Assembly: GCF_035594125.1 (NCBI RefSeq)
Contig: NC_087152.1
Span: 16,005,001 to 16,069,000, forward strand
Direction of reading: 5' to 3'
Length of the DNA: 64,000 nt
Source of the DNA: Scylla paramamosain
Lineage: Eukaryota > Arthropoda > Malacostraca > Decapoda > Portunidae
The translations under genes and the position numbers were made by a program. Of this stretch, positions 13,242-59,842 are shown one piece after another. Numbering within the stretch: the stretch's first letter is position 1; every line of letters starts with the position of its first letter. Below the pieces are notes generated by a model. It was not told the origin of the DNA and searched no databases. It worked only from the letters and a program-made list of their open reading frames with translations.

Positions 13242-13600
13242 TTAAGGATTTGACAAGGTCATGCAGGCTGTGGTGTTACAGCATCTAGTACCCCTAGGGT
13301 GCTGGTAGCAAATATAGGTTATCTGGTTAGATTCTGGTCTTGTCTTCTGGAGGAAGTCTTTAGTTTGCTTGAGTGTCTTGAAGGCCAGGTCAGGATCTTG
13401 GGAACCACCCAGGAGGTCTGCTACTGTTGATCTGTGGAGCTGGAGAGATGTTAGTGAATGGAGGAGAGCAGTGCAGTAGGAGTGGTGGCAAGGACAGTGT
13501 AGCAGCAAGTGTTCTGAAGTGTCTAGCTGTGTGGGGCACCAGGGGCATTGAGGGGTGTTTTTCAGTCCCAGCTTGTACATGTGTCCTATCCCAAGTCCAG
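13242..13600 (-). mobile_element. LINE ORF2 C-terminal zinc-knuckle fragment
   Basis: HMYKLGLKNTPQCPWCPTQ followed by DTSEHLLLHCPCHH. The C-x2-C..H-x4-C arrangement with an 'EHLLLHCP' block is the region that follows RNase H in LINE proteins. Probably the same element as the RNase H remnant at 15.2 kb. Confidence 0.75.
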
Positions 13601-15100
13601 TGACTGAAATGTCTAGAACACAGCTAGAGGAGCAGATCCACCTGTGGTATCATATGTCCTGTCTGATGCATCCAGGTGAGGTGCATTGAAAGGCACCTGC
13701 GAAGTGTTTTTCCCAGTATAAATCACTGTCTTTGGATAATCTTACCAATAGCAACTCCTTATGGAGCAGCTAAATTATGCAGATATGGTGATAAATACTC
13801 ACTGTACAGCATGAGTGTGGGAGTTTTGATTTGGGGTCACACATGGTTACATTACAGTGACATGATCCATCTTGTGCTGCATCACAAATTCTAAGTCCAT
13901 GCTCTCTTGGAGGGATAAAGTGTAATGCATATGTTATTATGTTGGTTTCCAGTATGGAATGGTGCATGTTTTCTTGTACCTCTTTTGTTCAGCAGTTGAG
14001 AGCTGTCCCTTTATTGATGCATTAGAATGTCGTTAAATGTCATTTACTTCTGAGTAGCACATCAATTAATTTCAGCAAATCACCACATGTAGCTTTGGCA
14101 GCCAGCTGGCTAACTGCAAAGGTACTTAGTGTCACAATGGCAAAGTGCAGTGGATGCAAATTTTAATGCTGGGACTTTATTGTGCAGTTCCATTAGCAAG
14201 ATGACCTGGCTGTATATTCCTTAATTAAGAACACAAGGCATTTTGCCAAAATCAACTAGGTACTGAAAACTCAATGGCACCAGCAAACCACCCACTGATT
14301 AGATTAAGTTAGGTAAAGTTAGATTAGACTAGAAATTCCCCATTTTCAAAGCATGGCATCTTTAGACCTTTCACAAATGTCTAAATCTGGAATAATTTTA
14401 TTTCCCTACCCTAAAATCCTGCTTTCCCAGCAGGATACATGTAGAAGTTTAACTCAGTACATTGTATCGAGTTAAACTGCAATTTTACTGATTAGGACAG
14501 CATAGCAATGGATATGGGGGGGTCAGGGTCTACAATTTGCAAGATTTGTGATTTCAAATTATTGAGATCAGTATGGAGGACGGATATTTTTGTTGACTAT
14601 TGTTTAAAACTTTCGGACTTTAGAGATTTTCTCCAAAAGCAATGTTTTTCTCCTTAGACTTTTTAGATTAAAAAAATCCAGCTTCCACCCCCACCTTAAA
14701 ACCTCGCTTTCCCACCAGATCCCCAAGCCTGCTTATCCTGGAGTGACAGCGATAAAATACATAACGAGCTGCTATTGGTAAGACTTATCCATTATTTCGG
14801 TAAATGAGTAAAGTCAGCCTGGTCCGTATTAAAGTCTATGGGAGAGAGAGACAATGTGAACCTTGTTTGCCGTCCAGTCGGCCACGGTGTTTTACAATGT
14901 CAGTATGGGAGGGGACTGACTGTAGGTGGATGTCTGTGTAATGGATAGTTAGGTAAAGAGGTTGCGTCTGTCTGAGTAAAGGAAGTGGTATGTCTTGTGG
15001 GAATGGCAATGAATGAGTTTGAGGGCCGTGAGAGTTTGTAAAAAGTGTGAAAGCAGTGGGGTGGGGGAGAGGAGTAGTGGCCTAGTCAGATTTAAGGCTC
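13601..15100. other. Non-coding between two LINE remnants
   Basis: No clear exon. The minus strand near 14,800-15,050 could hold further decayed RNase H sequence. Confidence 0.45.
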
Positions 15101-15109
15101 TCTTTTATG

Positions 15110-15260
15110 GCAGAGTTCTGCAGGCAACCTCTAGGCAGCAGCAAGGGATTTGGATGGTATTGGTGGGGTGTAGGAGCCGTCAGTATACATGTGTTTAAGT
15201 TACTGTAGTGGTGTGTACAAGAGAGATTAAAGTCTTGCCCATACCCAGACGTACCTTGCT
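15110..15260 (-). mobile_element. LINE RNase H remnant
   Basis: The minus strand reads YTDGSY at 15,170-15,187, the first catalytic-Asp motif of the RNase H domain in LINE ORF2. The surrounding frame is broken. Assigned together with the zinc-knuckle fragment downstream on the same strand. Confidence 0.5.
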
Positions 15261-15519
15261 CCCTTCTCCCCTCCAGATGAGTGTCCAGTGACGGAATGAA
15301 ACAAGGGAAAGTGATCATGCATTTAAATATTTCGCTTCTATGTAGTATACCTACATGTATATTTCCTTATAGGTTTGATTAACGTAATGCATTAGAAAAT
15401 ATTTTTCATATGCCCAATTTTTTTTTTTCTAGAATTTGCGTACATTTTACAGTAGTAGCAGGCTACTTGCAGCAGCAACAACATGACAACAGTGATAATA
15501 GTACAGTACTATTATAATC

Positions 15520-15586
<67 letters not shown>

Positions 15587-15609
15587 CAGTAGTAGTAGTA
15601 GTAGTAGTA
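15520..15609. repeat. (TAG)n microsatellite
   Basis: About 90 bp, with one CAG interruption. Confidence 0.97.
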
Positions 15610-15738
15610 ATGGCGGTGGTGGTGGTAAAAGGCATTTTCAGTCTTCCGAGGTGTCTACTGTAGGTAGATTAAGCCCTTTGGAGCTCCACCCTCTCGACCA
15701 ATGAAAAATAGGACAAAATTCTGGATCGTAGAAACTAG

Positions 15739-15739
<1 letters not shown>

Positions 15740-15768
<29 letters not shown>
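15740..15768. repeat. (GT)n microsatellite
   Basis: About 28 bp, pure. Confidence 0.95.
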
Positions 15769-15769
<1 letters not shown>

Positions 15770-16233
15770 CTTTCCTGACAACACTCTTTCACTTAGGAGT
15801 CAATCAGGTAAATGTATCAAAAAAAGATGCATTACTTACAGCTTTCAATGGACTTTCTACGCAGAACACACAGCGTTAATTCAGTACGTGGGAAAGAACT
15901 CAGAGGCGAATTATTTAACCAAAGGAGGGAGCACACCACGCGAGAACATTTTATACTCGTAATAATAGGTTGGATTTTTCTCGTGCTTTTTTTTTTACCC
16001 ACTGCGTGCGCATCCCACTCCCTGTGATTTCCCCAAGTAACTTGTACACTAATATATATATTTTTTTTAACCAATTTTAGTTCCTGCTTCTACATCAACT
16101 TGCCTCACCTTTCAAAAGTCAAATGATGCAAACGTCCCATGGAAATACCATCGTTGCTCTTTTATGTTCTGATGGTGGTGATAGTAAGATTTTATTATTA
16201 TTATGAAAAATACTGTGAACTGTCATAACGTAA

Positions 16234-16281
<48 letters not shown>
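16234..16281. repeat. (CT)n microsatellite
   Basis: About 47 bp, pure. Confidence 0.97.
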
Positions 16282-16284
<3 letters not shown>

Positions 16285-17289
16285 ATTGTTATATATATTT
16301 TTTTTTTTATAGATAGGATTGATATATCATGTCCCCCTCCTTGTAAAGGCTCGATTTTTTCAAACATGATGTCGCTATCTACTAATATCAATGTAGCTGA
16401 TTCTTAGTACGTTTCGTTTTTTAAACCACTTTCAGCCGTGGTACTAAAAAGTCAATTCGTTAGAGACACCACAGGTTTCTATATTCTCAGCTTTCAGAGT
16501 GGTTATTCTGAATAAACCAAAAATCTATGTATGGATCCACTGAATATTACCAGCTGCAAGATCATCAGATGGACAGCTTTTTTTTTTTTTTTTTTTTTTT
16601 TTTGAAGGCGCTGAGTGAATCGCTTTTTATAGCACACTGACATCAATCAATGGCTCAATGCATCAATCAGTCATTTACTAAACTGTTACTGGTAATGGCA
16701 GGCTGATGTTGCTGTTGTGCCCTGCTGGCGTGGCTTCCAGCCTGCTGCAGCATGATGAGCAGCGCCGTGTGGTAGTCATTCAAGCTGGCAGCAAACATCA
16801 GACAAGCTGTTTTCCTCCCAGGCGAAGCTGCTGGCGGAGCTGCCACGCCATGCTCCTCAGCCGCTGTAGTCTGGAGGAGGAGGAGGAGCTATTCTACTTC
16901 CGCAGTATACTCGTAAAACAAAATCATGACAACAGACTCGGTTAACAAGCAGCCGCTAGCCCATTAGGTGGAGAGAGCGTGGCACAGAGCGGTACAACAT
17001 ATACTCACCGTCACTCAGCTATGGAGCGACTCAGCCTGCTGCAGACCGCAAAGGACATTCAGGCACTAGTTGTGGCTTACATGTTTCTGGGCCTTACGAG
17101 ACACCAGCACACAGGGCCAGCACAGCAGCGCAGGCACATGCTGACACCACGTTGAAATCTACACACACGCTTGCATACACGTATTCACGCATGGTAGTAC
17201 ATTATCATGCCCAAGCCCAGTCATGCTTATACACATGGCTGTAGAGTGATGTCCTCTATATTTTGTACATTATGCATTCCTAACGTAAA

Positions 17290-17321
<32 letters not shown>

Positions 17322-18600
17322 TAGATAAGTAAATAAATAGATAAAAGTTTCCATCTCTCACAATGTAGTAACTGACTCATTAATAACCCAACTCATTAAC
17401 TGATAGAAAAATAAAGTAATTCATTAGTCAGAATGGCTGAACACAAAGCTATCGTGATTCTTTGGCTTCTAAAATACGTACGTAAGTATGAGAATGATAA
17501 TGATAACAGGAATAAAAAATGCAGTTACTAAGCAGCGAGGACCTTTTCTGGAGTGACCAATACGACAGGATAAGTACTTATGATATCCATAAATATATTA
17601 TAACACACATCTGGAAGTGCTTTCAATTATAAGAAATCAATACAGAAGGATACAATATGGCAAAGAATGACAATCATTACTCCATCCCCCACCTTCCTTT
17701 CTTTCTCCATTCCTCTCACCCCCTCTCATCGTCCGTATACCCTCCCACACCCTAAAACATAACACCGCTCTGCCCGATCTATCCTGGTGCTGCCTGCTTT
17801 TTTTCATCCTTGCTAGAAAGTTACGAATAATATTGAAATAACAATAGGGTAAGTTTAGGGTAAGTTTAGGTTAATTAATCATTATCACTGCTGATTCCTG
17901 TATTGCGTCTGTCAACATTTTAAAAAGGCTCGTATTGTACCCAGAAATAAAGTCTGTTGGCTACAGTTATTTCCTTTATCCCCAGTAACTCGCCGATAAT
18001 TCCAGATAAAAGGACTGCACCTCCACTCAGATCAAGGCTGTTGTGCGCCACGTAAGCCTCGTTACAACACGGTCTCTAACTCGCCCTCTCCTCCCTGGTC
18101 CTGGTCGCTATCTACTCCTTGATTCATTCTTACCAATTAAACTACTTATTTCTTTACAGAGAACACCTTGTCGATAATTTCAGATAACAGGAAAGCAATG
18201 CTTTGAGATCTAAGGCTGCTGTGTGCCATGAGCAAAGCCTCCTCTCAACCGTTACCGTTTTGCCTGATCCGAGCTTCCGTAACTCCCGATGTTAGCTTAC
18301 TGCCTGCTCCTTGACTCACTCACTAGACTCATTTACAATGAAAACCGCGTCTATAATTCTAAAAAAAAAAAAAAAAAAAAAATAGGACGGCTTCGCTCTG
18401 AGATTAACCTCTGTCATGTAAGACCTACATCTCACTTGACATAAAGCAGTATCATGATAATTTGCAATAATGAGGTGACTATCAGAGGCAGAGGCACCCA
18501 CACAGGTGCTAGCCTCGCTCCGCGCCTCCTTTGCCTGGCTGACCATTGGAAGCTTGCTGAAATATTGGGATTGATTTTAGATGGGCAGAATGATAAATTG
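16282..18600. other. Non-coding, nothing recognised
   Basis: Includes a T-tract at 16,578-16,604, an (AGA)n run at 17,300 and an A-tract at 18,361-18,382. A frame at 16,706-16,945 shows no domain. Confidence 0.5.
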
Positions 18601-18604
18601 CACA

Positions 18605-20440
<1,836 letters not shown>

Positions 20441-21430
20441 TTCTTGCATGTCAAACTAATGATTTCTTTTGCGGGTCAATTTTTTTTTTTCTTTTGCAGG
20501 GCAGGTCAAACTAATCTTTCTCTTGCAGGGCAGGTCAAACTAACCTTTCTCTTGCAGGGCAGGTCAAACTAACCTTTCTCTTGCAGGGCAGGTCAAACTA
20601 ACCTTTCTCTTGCAGGGCAGGTCAAACTTATCTTTCTCTTGCAGGGCAAGTCAAACTAATCTTTCTCTTGCAGGGCAAGTCAAACTAATCTTTCTCTTGC
20701 AGGGCAGGTCAAACTAATCTTTCTCTTGCAGGGCAAGTCAAACTAATCTTTCTCTTGCAGGGCAAGTCAAACTAATCTTTCTCTTGCAGGGCAAGTCAAA
20801 CTAATCTTTCTCTTGCAGGGCAAGTCAAACTAATCTTTCTCTTGCAGGGCAAGTCAAACTAATCTTTCTCTTGCAGGGCAAGTCAAACTAATCTTTCTCT
20901 TGCAGGGCAAGTCAAACTAATCTCTCTCTTGCAGGGCAAGTCAAACTAATCTTTCTCTTGCAGGGCAGGTCAAACTAATCTTTCTCTTGCAGGGCAGGTC
21001 AAACTAATCTTTCTCTTGCAGGGCAAGTCAAACTAATCTTTCTCTTGCAGGGCAGGTCAAACTAATCTCTCTCTTGCAGGGCAAGTCAAACTAATCTTTC
21101 TCTTGCAGGGCAGGTCAAACTAATCTTTCTCTTGCAGGGCAGGTCAAACTAATCTTTCTCTTGCAGGGCAGGTCAAACTAATCTCTCTCTTGCAGGGCAG
21201 GTCAAACTAATCTCTCTCTTGCAGGGCAGGTCAAACTAATATCTCTCTTGCAGGGCAGGTCAAACTAATATCTCTCTTGCAGGGCAGGTCAAACTAATAT
21301 CTCTCTTGCAGGGCAGGTCAAACTAATATCTCTTGCAGGGCAGGTCAAACTAATGTCTCTTGCAGGGCTGTCTCTTGCAGGGTAGGTCAAATTAATATCT
21401 TCTGTCTCTTGCAGGTCAAACTAATTAATA
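20441..21430. repeat. 29-bp minisatellite, about 30 units
   Basis: The unit is GGCARGTCAAACTAATCTTT followed by CTCTTGCAG. Most units are identical; variants alternate GGCAGG/GGCAAG, early units have CTAACC, late ones ATATCTCTC. Degenerate units flank both ends. Every unit carries CTAAY, a pyrimidine run and GCAG|G, the parts of a 3' splice site. Confidence 0.97.
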
Positions 21431-22045
21431 TCTTTACCACTACTTCAAGTTTCTCCCCTCTACTCTGACTCTATTACCTATGGCGTTACCAGGCAACAAT
21501 GAGCAGCTCGCCACTGTGATACCCCCCCCTTGAGGGGATAATGCTCACTTCGGTGAGGGGGACCTGGAGACAGGAGACACAAATATCCATACACATAAAG
21601 ACACTCGCTCCTTCTTTATGTTCTTTCTCCATTTCCCTATCTTCTGTCTCTGTTCTCTATATTCTCTCTTCATTCTCGCTTCTCCATTTCTGTTTTCTCT
21701 ATCTTCTCTGTCTGTTCTCTATATTCTCTCCATTTTATGTTATCTATTTCTCTATTTTTTCTATCTTTCCTCTATTTGTTGTTTTATCTTCTATCTTTCG
21801 TCTTTATAGAATATTCTGTCAAGTAGTTTTCTGGATTTAATGCCCTATTTTCTTATTGCAGTAAGATCAGTAACAGTTGGTGGGAATTCAGCTGGGGATG
21901 AGGCAGCGAGGCTGTGAGGCTAGTGAAGCAGATGGCAGGTGCACTTGCGCCCTGTGAAGAATGTAATGTGAGGTCTTGTCATTGAAGTAAATTATAATGC
22001 TAAGAATTAAATGTGTTGCCGATTCCTTTGTGTATAAATTTCCAG

Positions 22046-22076
<31 letters not shown>

Positions 22077-22206
22077 TGGGCAGCTTGGTGATGTCTGAGT
22101 GAGTGGTTTGGTGAGCGGAACAAAGTGAGAGACTGGGGTTCACTCTAGTGTTCATACGATTCATGAAGGAACATAGGTCCGATCTTAAGGCAAGTTATTT
22201 AGAGAA
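21431..22206. other. Non-coding; C/T-rich run
   Basis: The TTCTCT-rich stretch 21,600-21,800 is low complexity. A (GT)n lies at 22,046-22,077. An ATG at 21,480 opens MALPGNNEQLATVIP and then stops; not supported as a gene. Confidence 0.5.
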
Positions 22207-22368
22207 TGAAAATATAATCCAACAATCGAATTCTGTTGACATAAGGTATCGAGGACTACATGTAATTACAAATGTATGGTAGAAAACTGAAAATATAATC
22301 CAACAATCGAATTCTGTTGGCATAAGGTATCGAGGACTACATGTAATTACAAATGTATGGTAGAAAAC
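22207..22368. repeat. 81-bp tandem duplication
   Basis: TGAAAATATAATCCAACAAT starts at 22,207 and again at 22,288. The two copies differ at one base seen (GTTGACATA against GTTGGCATA). Confidence 0.93.
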
Positions 22369-23035
22369 TAAGAGAAAGCAGGAGGGTGAAAACTTGACCG
22401 AGAGAACGGAAGAATAAGGCGAAACAAGTTCATTAATAAAATATTAACAAATCGGGTAAAACAGGAATAAAACCAGTATGTAGGTATCTACGGATGATGT
22501 AACACTGAAGAAAAAGGTAAAGACCAATAAAATTGAGACGTATGGGTGGTGAGAAAATTTGGTTGGAATAGCTATAATAGTGAGAAAGGAATAACGAAGC
22601 AGAGAGAGATGGATGAAATCCCTTTAGAGCATAGAGAATAGCGTGAGGAAATAGGTTATGACAATTCTTCTTAACAACACACCAGGTTATGACCGTTCTT
22701 AACGCACCAGTTAGTGCACAATGGAGGAAGATTATAAAGTACTACATAACTGAATGCATAAGGCAGAGATGTGACCAGACAATAAGGAAAGTAAATTGCA
22801 TTACTGAACCCTGCTAAGGCTGTACTGGAATCATGAGAATAGAATGATTTATACGAGACGAGCTTTGTCATTGCCAGTTTCACATCCGCATGAAACGGGC
22901 AACCGATGCTTCATTACAGGAGCGAGGACGCTGGACTGCCCCGTGCTCAGTCTAATGAAAGCAGTATTATTTAATTTGATATTGGTACTGGCAACCAATG
23001 GAGTTGACGGAATCACTCAGTATAGTGAATTTACT

Positions 23036-23250
23036 GGTTCTCAAATAAAAAGTGGTAGATGACTGGATTAAGCTATGTAATCAGATTGTTACTACTGTGT
23101 GAATGGGGGGAGATTCAAAAGAGACAAATTTATGCGTAGAGACAATAGGTAGTTGGAAACAAGTGGGCATGTTTTTATGCAAGGACTGTCACGTGTAGGT
23201 CTGATGGGTTCTTGCAACTTCTCTTATGTGCTTATGTTACCTTATCTTAT
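23036..23250 (+). mobile_element. LINE 3' tail copy (diverged)
   Basis: TTCTCAAATAAAAAGTGGTA, 'aaggactgtcacgtgtaggt' and TTATGTGCTTATG match the end of the element at 1.0-1.5 kb. Confidence 0.75.
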
Positions 23251-23635
23251 GCTCTTATGAGTCTGGCCTAATAACTTAGATAAAAGTGCCTAATAATTAT
23301 ACAGAAAGAGGGCGTCTCACTCCTGGGGCGAGGCACCTGCGAAAAGCAAGTGTTCCCGCATCCGGATTATGATAAACAGAGTCCAGCTTAGTTCGCAAAC
23401 AAAATCGAAACATATTTGATCACACTTATATAATTTAAAGAGATTAAGCTCACTTTGAAGATTATAGATAGTTTTACGGTCTTTTTTATAGTGATGACAT
23501 ATTTCGCCATTTGTATCGCTTTTATTGTGATAATGGGATAATAGAGGAGGATAAAAGTTCACATGAACCTCAGTGATAATCTTGTTTCAAATGAAGTATC
23601 GTGAATCTCAAGTGTTTCTTCAGGAGTGGAATTCG
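23251..23635. other. Non-coding, nothing recognised
   Basis: No exon or repeat found. Confidence 0.5.
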
Positions 23636-23905
23636 TTAGAACATAAGAAAATGTGGGAAGCTGCAAGAAGCCATCAGGCCTACACATGGGATTGCCTGCA
23701 TGAAACATACTTACTTATTTCCACCTGTCATCGCCTTCCATAAGTTTCTTTAATTTTCTTTTAAAGCCCTCTTATGACTCAACACAAACAACCGGATTAC
23801 GGAGTCCATTACATTCATCTACCACTCTATTTGATAACCAGTTCCTCCCTATCTCTTTATTTAAAATCCAGCTTTTCTCAACCTTGAACCTGTTACTCTT
23901 TCTCG
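23636..23905 (-). mobile_element. LINE 3' tail copy, minus strand
   Basis: Reverse complement of the 1.0-1.5 kb element end: 'gaagctgcaagaagccatca', then the WNxL..RTLxxFKRKL coding remnant in antisense. Confidence 0.8.
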
Positions 23906-24558
23906 TGTAGGTCATTTATTGTCTCTCACGGTTGAATACGAATAAATCTCGGGATATTTTTAAGCAAAGACTACCACAATACTTTGTCCTCATGGTTCTC
24001 AATCCGCAACATGCTATTGTTACCCATAAATTTGATTTTAGGCACGTTTTCTTTTACATATTCGCAGATTTTCTGTTCCAGATTGTAAATGGGTAACCGT
24101 GTTTGCTTCGTGTTGTATTGCCGACTACAAGTAGTTATTATTACTGAAGGTGAGCCTCTTGAAAACATGACATACTGCAGGACTGTTAAATAGTGATAAA
24201 TAGATAGGGATATAATTCTTTCATCCTGTATTCCCAATTTCATTCTATAACACTACCATAAGGATGTGACTGACTAACAATTAATAGATGCTCGGTAGAA
24301 ATGTTACAGCTTTTCGTTCTCTGTTGCCTGAATTTGATTTCAACCTTGTAGTCTTGTTCCGTCATCCTCACCACGTCCACCACTGAACAAACCTAATCTA
24401 GAATCTTGCTAACTAGTTCATGCTATCCCTGCCAGTGATATCAAATACCTGCACATGCGTAGATTTATTCGGGATAGATGTGTGTGTGTTAGAGATGGAG
24501 ACAATCGTACGGCAACACTCTACGTGATAGTTTTTATAAAGGAAAAAAAAAAAAAAAG

Positions 24559-24561
24559 AAA

Positions 24562-24621
<60 letters not shown>

Positions 24622-24677
24622 AAACAAATACCAGGAATAGATAATCTAAGTTTTAGAAATGAAAAAAAGAGTAAACA

Positions 24678-24720
<43 letters not shown>
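24559..24720. repeat. Two (GA)n microsatellites
   Basis: About 53 bp (24,565-24,617) and 40 bp (24,681-24,720), separated by AT-rich sequence. Confidence 0.95.
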
Positions 24721-24723
<3 letters not shown>

Positions 24724-25124
24724 TTAATATAAGATAAACAAATATAAGAAAAAGATAATCTACTATAAGACTGTCTACTACAGTAATATGCAAACTGATC
24801 CCTCTTATAGCTGAAACAGATCCTAATGGCACTGAATCACTGGTATCATTATAATCATCACTAAAACATGTTGCTGCCAAGATTCATATTCCACAAGTTA
24901 CCAACCTGTGCACTAGGCAACGGGATTCTTGACGTCTCACACACGCTTTCTGCCGATTGTAACATTGTGTAAGAAACTTATTAAAACTTTTGAGGACTTC
25001 ATTTGTCGATGCTGTGTTCAGTGGTGTAGCTATTACGGTCTTCACTCATTCCACTTCTTTCTGAGGAGTGCAGAAACGGGCCTAAAGAGTAAGTGGGATA
25101 GACCGATGGAGGAAAGCAGCGTAA

Positions 25125-25817
25125 AGGCCCCTTTACACAGTCAAACGGTTTGTCAAACCCGGTTTGACAAACACGTGTTTGAAGTGATGTTTGAACGTGC
25201 GAACGGGGTATTAGGTTGTCAAACACGTTGGCCAAACGGTTTGAAGAAAGCTTGATCGAGCCTGACTTTTGTGGGCGGGGCTTAACTCATCCACAAACAG
25301 TTTGCGTGTGAGAACATGCAACATCAAACCTCAGTAGCGCTTCAAACCAAGGAGTCGATGGGTCATATCTTACAGCTGAAATATGGAGAACAGAAATGGA
25401 AAGAGGCACGAGAGGGATGTGTTACTGAAATTCATACATACCTACAGAGATCATTCAGCCTTATGGAAAGTAGATCTATGTATGTTTCTTCGTCAATCCT
25501 CAAATAATTACGCCAGTCATTTGACTCTGATTTCAAATCAACAAGCAGGTTGGTATGTGAATGTTGATCTCTTTTTAACAGCCAGTCCTTTGTCCACTTT
25601 GATCTTTTTTTTCCCTTAGTGCCACCGCTAAGCCACTGACAATTAAATCGTCCTAGTCGAGAGGCATATCTTTCCTTTACAAAAGCGCGAATCACACTGA
25701 GCTGAGGACTGAGGTTTGATGTAAGTTTGCTTTGACTGTTTGACACCTCTTCAAACCGCTTGACAAGCAGGTTGGACAACCGGGTTTGGCAAACCGTTTG
25801 ACTGTGTAAAGGCCCCT
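25125..25817 (-). mobile_element. PIF/Harbinger DNA transposon, internally deleted, with TIRs and TAA duplication
   Basis: 38-bp terminal inverted repeats at 25,125-25,162 and 25,780-25,817 match at 35 of 38 positions (core TTTACACAGTCAAACGGTTT). They are flanked by TAA at 25,122-25,124 and 25,818-25,820, the 3-bp target type of PIF/Harbinger. Inside, the minus strand keeps the N-terminal transposase block KWTKDWLLKRDQHSHTNLL, with WRNYLRIDEETYIDLL. The DDE catalytic part is missing, so it cannot move by itself. More CAAAC/GTTTG motifs lie just inside the TIRs. Confidence 0.9.
25432..25700 (-). pseudogene. Harbinger-type transposase N-terminal fragment
   Basis: Open frame ending at 25,432. 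The order KKRSKWTKDWLL..LLVDLKSE..WRNYLRIDEETYxxLL matches the start of HARBI1/ALP1-like nucleases. No DDE domain follows. Confidence 0.8.
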
Positions 25818-25820
25818 TAA

Positions 25821-26960
25821 CATTACAGCAACAACAACAACAACAACAACAACAGTAATAGCAACAACAGCAGCAGCGATAATGAAATTCCGTGTCATAG
25901 AAAACGATATACCAGCAAACTACACCACAGGAAAAATTGGAACGAATATCCATTTTTTAACAAAAGAAAATATGTTTAAACTCGTCCGAACTAAACGAAA
26001 AGTTTGAAAAGGAGGGGAAAACTTTCAAAAGCGCAGTTAAAGAAAAGAAAGATGGCACGTGATCTTACTTGTTTATTTGTTTATTTATTCTTGTATTTTT
26101 TCATTGTCTTTCTCTGAATTTAACTCTTACAAGAAAGCGTTTTTTTTTTTTCCTGGCCTCAATGAAGGTACAAGGAAGCAAATCAAACTTGAGTACCAGA
26201 GACTTCACATTAATGTCATCATATGTTGTAAAGCTTAATCATGGTCGACTAACAAATGATCTTCAGGACATAATAATTAATATAAGTAATATTCGAAAGC
26301 ATCCTTTAATTATAATCCTGATGATACATAAATAGACTCAAAGTAATGACCTCAAAGCCTAACATGGCATAACACTAGCAATTGCTCAACTCAGAGACAA
26401 GGATGTAATAATTCAACACCTACATATGTATAAGGCATTTTCTAATTGCCTTTCACAACATTCAAGAAAGTGCAGATGTCATTTCAAATCACAGTTAAAG
26501 CTTATTTGTATTACTTTGGAAAAGAAAGAATAAAACATACAGATTTATCATTAGTATTCCTTTCATAACTCTTCAAGAGTGACTGAGGCGGGACTCACAT
26601 CAGTAGTAACTTCCTGGTCATGGCAATTATAATTGATGCCTATGTGGCCTGAAGGAACGTGGGCCTCCTGGCTGATGCGCTTGCTAAATGTGTTAATCCT
26701 CCTCACCATGAACAGACCACATTCACAATGACTGAACCGTTCAAGCAGAAGAAAAGAAGGAATTCGTAAGTAGCTCGTGCTGCTGCTTCATTTTCAGCCA
26801 CGTGACCTCGTGACGAAATAACAACCTTGCCTTCGTACCAGCAAACGAAATCTCATCCAGACCGATTATGAATCATAATATTTATATAATATTTGGTACT
26901 AGACCCTGATATATCTGTACTGTTCCTGAAACACCGTACCTTCCTTGTAGGTATACATAT
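25821..26960. other. Non-coding, nothing recognised
   Basis: A CAA/CAG-rich run lies at 25,826-25,878. Otherwise no exon or repeat. Confidence 0.5.
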
Positions 26961-26962
26961 AT

Positions 26963-26963
<1 letters not shown>

Positions 26964-27039
<76 letters not shown>
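26964..27039. repeat. (CA)n microsatellite
   Basis: About 75 bp, pure. It lies downstream of the cadherin polyadenylation signal. Confidence 0.97.
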
Positions 27040-27040
<1 letters not shown>

Positions 27041-27179
27041 TACAAAATACTACAAGATACTTCCTTATGAAAATCTTCCACAACCTTTACAAAATTTCAG
27101 GAGGCAATATTAAATACTCTTTTGGTTATAAAACTACAAAATTAATCATCCACGATGTTCAAAACATTCAAAGTAGATG

Positions 27180-27185
27180 TTTATT
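27180..27185 (-). promoter_or_regulatory. Polyadenylation signal AATAAA of the cadherin gene
   Basis: AATAAA on the minus strand, about 60 nt after the stop codon at 27,245. It suggests a very short 3' UTR. A single hexamer; no cleavage-site evidence. Confidence 0.55.
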
Positions 27186-27244
27186 GGTATGAGACATCGG
27201 GATTCGTTATTCATAGCCATCTCCTGTAATAGCGTAGCTCCTAA

Positions 27245-59544
<32,300 letters not shown>

Positions 59545-59545
59545 C

Positions 59546-59548
<3 letters not shown>

Positions 59549-59634
<86 letters not shown>
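59549..59634. repeat. (GA)n array forming the e1 acceptor tract
   Basis: About 86 bp. On the coding strand it is (CT)n running directly into CCAG|exon. Confidence 0.97.
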
Positions 59635-59635
<1 letters not shown>

Positions 59636-59787
59636 ATAAAAAGACTTATCAGTATTATGTACTTAAAACGAAATTGGACCGAAATTTTCCGCTGATTTAC
59701 AGATATTAGCGCGGTAAGAATCTTCTCCACTTGGGACTGAAATAACATATCACGCTTATGTCTAGAACACGTGAAAAGAACTGCGCA

Positions 59788-59794
59788 GCATTGC

Positions 59795-59842
<48 letters not shown>
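59788..59842. repeat. (CAT)n microsatellite
   Basis: About 54 bp, pure. Confidence 0.96.

Noticed and set aside
16706..16945. 79-residue plus-strand frame with Cys/Arg/Glu
   Set aside because: No domain, no splice context, and GC content alone is not enough.
20441..21430. CRISPR array or coding tandem repeat for the 29-bp array
   Set aside because: Units abut without spacers, and the 29-bp length shifts frame at every unit with frequent stops.
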